DNA from: Plantago elongata
Lineage: Eukaryota; Streptophyta; Magnoliopsida; Lamiales; Plantaginaceae
Reading direction: 5' to 3'
DNA length: 46,169 nucleotides
Assembly (NCBI GenBank): GCA_036897095.1
Contig: JAYMSP010000591.1
Span: forward strand, 1 to 46,169
Position 1 is the stretch's first letter; every line of letters starts with the position of its first letter. Below are positions 42,334-46,169 of this stretch, piece after piece. The notes below the pieces were generated by a model, which worked only from the letters and a program-made list of their open reading frames with translations, made no database searches and was not told the DNA's origin. The translations under genes and the position numbers were made by a program.

Positions 42334-43778
42334 ATGGTGAAGAAGGAAAAAAGTTCCTTCCTTTACTGTGCGATTCAACTATCCACCACGCTCTTGCTCT
42401 TCTTCACTTCCTCGGTTCTTTCGCAGGTAATCAATTTCAGCTTTCGAATTCTTAGCTTTTGATACTGATTCTGTGCAATTTGTATATGGGTTTCTTCAGA
42501 TTACTTGCCAATTCACTTTTAAGATCTCAAGTAATGCTAAAATCGACAAAAGTTCGAATCTTTAGCTAGCTGTGAGGCTGTTTCTCTTGCAATGTTAGAG
42601 AATTGTTTGATACTGAGTAATCTATTGCTGTTCTGAGCTTTGTATAACCATTGTATTTCATGTAATGTGTAGCTAAGCTGCAATAATTGGATAGGGAATA
42701 GTGGTAAATTGTAGTTGATTCTGTATCTTGTAATAAGATAAACATCTTGATGAAGAAGCTGTTGACGAGATTAGATTTGCTGCCGAGCTGTAATGCGGAA
42801 ACATAGATTATGAGTGATGATTACTTGCCAATTCACTTTTAAGATATTGAATCAAGCTAAAATACAGAAAAGTTCGAATCTTTAGCAAGCTGTGAGGCTG
42901 TTTCTCTTACAAAACTAGGGAATTGTTTACTGCTAGGTAATCTATTGCTTGTGTGAACTTTGTATTTCCATTGTATATATGATGTGTAGCTAAGCTGCAA
43001 TAATTGGATAGGGAATAGTGGCAGAATGTAGTTGATTCTGTATTTTGGAAATACTATCAACATCTTGATGAAGAAACTGTGGACAATATTAGGTTTACTG
43101 CCAATCTGTAATGTGGAAGCATAGATTACGAGTATCTATTATTTTCCATTGAATGAGACGTAAATTTTAACACATTATTTTCGATACTTGCAGGGAATCG
43201 ACCATGCTTCTTCAGGGTACTTTTCAATGCATGTTCTGCTTAAGTTGTAATTTCTAAATAATGGTGACTTTCTCCTTTCTGATTTGGGTTCTCATGCTTT
43301 CGAACTCTCAGGGAGGAGACTGAAGTTCATTGTTCCAGAGATAGAAGTCGAGCTGCACGGGATATAATCGAGAAGGTATTGTACAGATTGAAAGTGATGA
43401 ATTGATAGGTCCAGTCACCTTTATATTATTTACTGACTTTGAAGAAGTAAATATCCCTTGTAGTATCTGATGCCTTTTGTGGAGAAAAAGAATTATCAAC
43501 TTCCGAACAAATGCAGACTGCATCCGAGCAATGATATATTTAGAGATCAAGAGGATCATAAAGTTCATGTAGACATAAGTGAATGGCGTTGTGGATACTG
43601 TAAGAAATTATTTCGGGCAGAGAAGCACTCGAATCTTCTAAAGGTTGTACGTGGTCACTTCTTTTGTCCTCTTATAATGCTGATGCGTTTGAAGAGTTTA
43701 CATGACTTGTTGTGTGACTTTGATGTGCTTCTGATTTCTATCATGGGTGTCCGAGCGAGGTTCTTCCCATTGCAGTAA
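42334..43778 (+). CDS. Secretory-pathway C2H2-finger-like plant protein, finger damaged and C-terminus lost
   Basis: Exons 42334-42426, 43194-43216, 43312-43375 and 43464-43778 join in phase into about 164 residues. Residues 1-31 form a signal peptide (FLYCAIQLSTTLLLFFTSSV). The conserved part is HCSRDRSRAARDIIEKYLMP, NKCRLHPSNDIFRDQEDHKV and EWRCGYCKKLFRAEK. I recognise this as a conserved plant family of secreted or membrane proteins with one C2H2 finger and a Cys-rich tail; its function is unknown to me. Here RAEK is followed directly by HSNLL, so roughly nine residues holding the finger's first histidine helix appear deleted. The following region (LKSLHDLLCDFDVL) only faintly resembles the expected Cys-rich tail before a TAA. 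Probably a decaying copy, although splicing and signal peptide are intact. Confidence 0.6.
42499..43133. repeat. 320-bp tandem duplication inside intron 1 of the C2H2-like gene
   Basis: Copy one is 42499-42818, copy two 42819-43133. Both start GATTACTTGCCAATTCACTT, share AAAAGTTCGAATCTTTAGC, GCTAAGCTGCAATAATTGGA and AACATCTTGATGAAGAA, and end CATAGATTA(T/C)GAGT. Identity is high but clearly below 100 percent, with several small indels. It accounts for most of the 767-nt intron. Confidence 0.93.
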
Positions 43779-44440
43779 CTTCATGAGGTCCACTTTCCCA
43801 ATAAACAGATTTGTGCCATTGCTTCAACTTTGAAAATTTACCTTTTCTTTAACAAGAATAATGAATTATATGCTTTTACCTCATCCTGTTTGGTGTGGAA
43901 TACTTCTTCTTTTTTACTGGATTTAAATGATGGTGTATGATAATATTTTTGAGGAATATTGATCAAACTATAGAGTTGTGCAATGAAACAAGGCTTATAG
44001 TTACTGATCATAGAAGTCTATCATCGAAGTAAAAATGATATATTTAATCAATGTATGTACGAAGTTTTTAATTCTTATGATGAGAATGATGAGCAACCTA
44101 AAATTGATTAAAGATAATAATTTGCAACGTAGTGGTAATACATACGACACAACAACAAATATAACTTACGGCGGCGTGGCCGTGGAGGTGCTGGAAATCT
44201 GGTTGCAGATGCAAAATCTCTGTAAGTGGTTTTGGTTTAGTTTCTTCACCTAATCTAATTCTGAGACATGAAAAGAATTCCTATTCAAGTATGCACTGTT
44301 TATCTAAGCCATTTTTGTCATCTCACTTTCTTTTGTTAGTAGGTAATTGGACTTTCACTGACAGGTCTCCTCACCTGCGTGTGATTGAGAACTACAGGGT
44401 TACGATTTTCGAAGCCGAGCCGCAGACACTGGGATGCTGT

Positions 44441-44571
44441 CTGTTAGTATTATGATATGTTCATTGGTGTGTATTATGCTTATCTATCTTTATCTAGCTT
44501 TTCTATCATGTATGTGTGTACAGTTATTTCATGTTTATGTAACCAGAGTAAACTAGATAATTGATATTGAA
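44441..44571. repeat. Direct repeat, copy 1 of 2
   Basis: About 131 bp starting CTGTTAGTATTATGATATGT and ending TTGATATTGAA; recurs at 45046-45178 with about a dozen substitutions and small indels. The spacing of about 605 bp suggests an ancient tandem duplication of the whole interval, of which only these ends remain alike. Confidence 0.88.
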
Positions 44572-45045
44572 GCAACTGTATACAAGCCATCTTCATTTTT
44601 CCATTAGCTAGCACACAAGAGTTTAAATAGTAGATTTTTACACTAGGAGAAAAATAAAAAACCTATCTTCCATAATTCATACTAGATCCGAGAAAGCAGG
44701 AAACTAGATTTTAAAGAAGAAAGGTATAAAATAAACTGTTTGGAAGTTGGCTCAGATGAACCTCTCAATTCTTAGTTTCTGTAAATGCTTCTTTGACACA
44801 TAATAATTAAAAAACATGAGTTCAGAAGACAACAAGAAATTGTACAATCAGATCTTCTCTGGTTCTTTCAGTTCTTTTGACACTGATGACGACGTGATTA
44901 TGGTCTTGTCACTTCTCTCTTTCTTTCTTGTCTATTCTATTTCTCCTAAAATCCTAATTTTCTAAGTCGCGGTCATTCTTTATGACTCTTAGGTTATTTA
45001 CTTTTGGAATATCAAGCAGCAAACTTAATATATCATTGTTAAGAT

Positions 45046-45178
45046 CTGTTAGTATTATGATATGTTCATTGGTGTGTGTATTACACTTATCTATCTTTGT
45101 CTAGCTTAATTATCATGTATGTGTGTACAGTTGTTTCATGTCTATTTAACCATATTAAACTAGAGAATTGATATTGAA
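45046..45178. repeat. Direct repeat, copy 2 of 2
   Basis: The partner of 44441-44571, sharing CTGTTAGTATTATGATATGT, CATGTATGTGTGTACAGTT and the AATTGATATTGAA end. No ORF. Confidence 0.88.
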
Positions 45179-45941
45179 CTTTTTAAGCCATTGTCTTCAT
45201 TCAATTTGGAGTCACTATTTGATTACTTCAGCTTCATTTTACCCTGATTTTAAAGTACAAATTAGGTAGTAATTAATTTTTGTGTATTATAATTCACAAC
45301 TACCAGAAGAGGATGCAAAGAGGGCTGCTCCTTGGGAGGCAAGGAAAAAGACAATACAATAGTATGATGGTGAATTAATTGACTTAGATCTCGAAGTTGA
45401 TGATGAATTAATTAATGTGGATATCGAATTCGAAGGTAAAAGCGTTTTCATACACTATAAAGTTGATTTATATACACAGTTTTCAATTATCTGAATTTCA
45501 GAAAGTGATCAACATCAAGATGATCGAAGAAAAACTCGTTCAGGAGGCCGAGGACGCAAGCGCAAGATTATTGAATGAGTATCAATAAAACATTATGTGT
45601 AATACCAAAGAAACAATTTACATAAACTTTGATAAGATATTTTTATTTTATTGGTACAATAGTTATTAAGTAGTTGGTAAAATTCCTTTATTAAGTAGTT
45701 GATCGTATTATTCATAATATTTAAAGTAATATAATACCTACCTTATTGTGGAAAGAATAGCTAAGCTAAGTATAAAAGTTTGATTACCTTTTGGAAAGGG
45801 AATCACAACAAGATCTTTGAGTCCAAATACAATTAGATAAGTGTTATATAATGTAAATATAATGTAACTCTATATATAGGGTCATGTTGCTTTTCATTAG
45901 AAGATATATATAAAAATAAGAAAACAACATATTAACTGGTA

Positions 45942-46169
45942 GGGGTGACCATTAGGATTAATCCGATCCGATCTGAACTTCGGATTAATCCGAAGTTTCG
46001 GACCAACTGGGGGTCGATTCATAATTCGATCCGAATGGTTCGGATCGGATTCGGATTAATCCGTCCCGGATCGGGTTTTTTCGGATTAATCTGAAAATAA
46101 AAAAATTACAATTTCAGAAAATAAAGTTCCTGCCATGAAAATTCAAACCCACATCCGAAAATAAAGTTC
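45942..46169. mobile_element. Start of a probable hAT-like non-autonomous element, runs off the window
   Basis: TAGGGGTGACCATTAGGATT resembles the (C/T)AGGGGTG-type terminal inverted repeat of hAT elements. It is followed by dense CGGATTAATCCGAA / TTCGGATCGGATTCGG words, the palindromic low-complexity sequence common just inside such plant elements. The other end and any target-site duplication lie outside the window, so this is an inference from one end only. Confidence 0.5.

Larger units (their letters stand above)
44150..45578 (+). pseudogene. Decayed coding fragments of an unrecognised gene
   Basis: Four open pieces look like exons. At 44162-44217: NLRRRGRGGAGNLVADAKSL, ending at a GTAAGT donor. 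At about 44366-44450, after CTGACAG: SPHLRVIENYRVTIFEAEPQ and a TGA. At about 45308-45437, after CTACCAG: EEDAKRAAPWEARKKTIQ, an in-frame TAG at 45361-45363, then YDGELIDLDLEVDDELINVD, ending at GTAAAAG. At 45502-45578, after TTTCAG: a basic tail DDRRKTRSGGRGRKRKIIE and TGA. The last join (GAA from g+aa) is in phase. I do not recognise the family; the basic RGG/RGRKRK pieces suggest nucleic-acid binding. At least one stop makes an intact product unlikely, unless splicing differs. Confidence 0.35.

Overview
This is a nuclear window from a flowering plant, most likely a eudicot and perhaps an asterid. The evidence is AT-rich intergenic DNA, GT-AG introns, plant-specific families (REF6-type JmjC demethylase, GPI-anchored lipid transfer protein, chloroplast Hsp70, B3 proteins), an R1-type NLR fragment and Stowaway-like MITEs. 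The organism call rests on gene families and style, not on a search. No rRNA, tRNA or CRISPR array was seen.

Left part (1-10.1 kb), accessory in character: a minus-strand replication protein A large-subunit-like gene leaving the window on the left; a frameshifted retro-copy of the 40S ribosomal protein S11 gene; an orphan LRR piece of an NLR gene; a 216-221 bp tandem duplication; a small conserved gene with a probable plastid transit peptide; and a three-exon GPI-anchored lipid transfer protein gene on the minus strand.

Middle (10.1-31 kb), conserved core: the AP endonuclease APE1L (9 exons, +), an unrecognised two-exon gene (-), the H3K27 demethylase REF6 (7 exons, +) and a five-finger CCCH zinc-finger gene (6 exons, +). 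From memory, APE1L, REF6 and a CCCH gene are also adjacent in Arabidopsis (At3g48425, At3g48430, At3g48440), so this looks like a conserved syntenic block. Two of these genes carry in-frame coding minisatellites: the APE1L C-terminus and the acidic N-terminus of the CCCH protein.

Right part (31-46 kb): a broken phytocyanin copy (-); a two-domain B3 gene with two apparent 1-nt frame breaks and tandemly duplicated linker exons (+); the stromal chloroplast Hsp70 gene (8 exons, -); a Stowaway-like MITE; a small secreted C2H2-finger gene with a damaged finger and a 320 bp tandem duplication in its first intron; decayed coding fragments with a 130 bp direct repeat; and the start of a probable hAT-like repeat at the right edge.

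Exon joins were worked out by hand from GT/AG sites, reading phase and family resemblance. Those of APE1L, REF6, the CCCH gene, Hsp70 and the LTPG gene all keep phase from ATG to stop.
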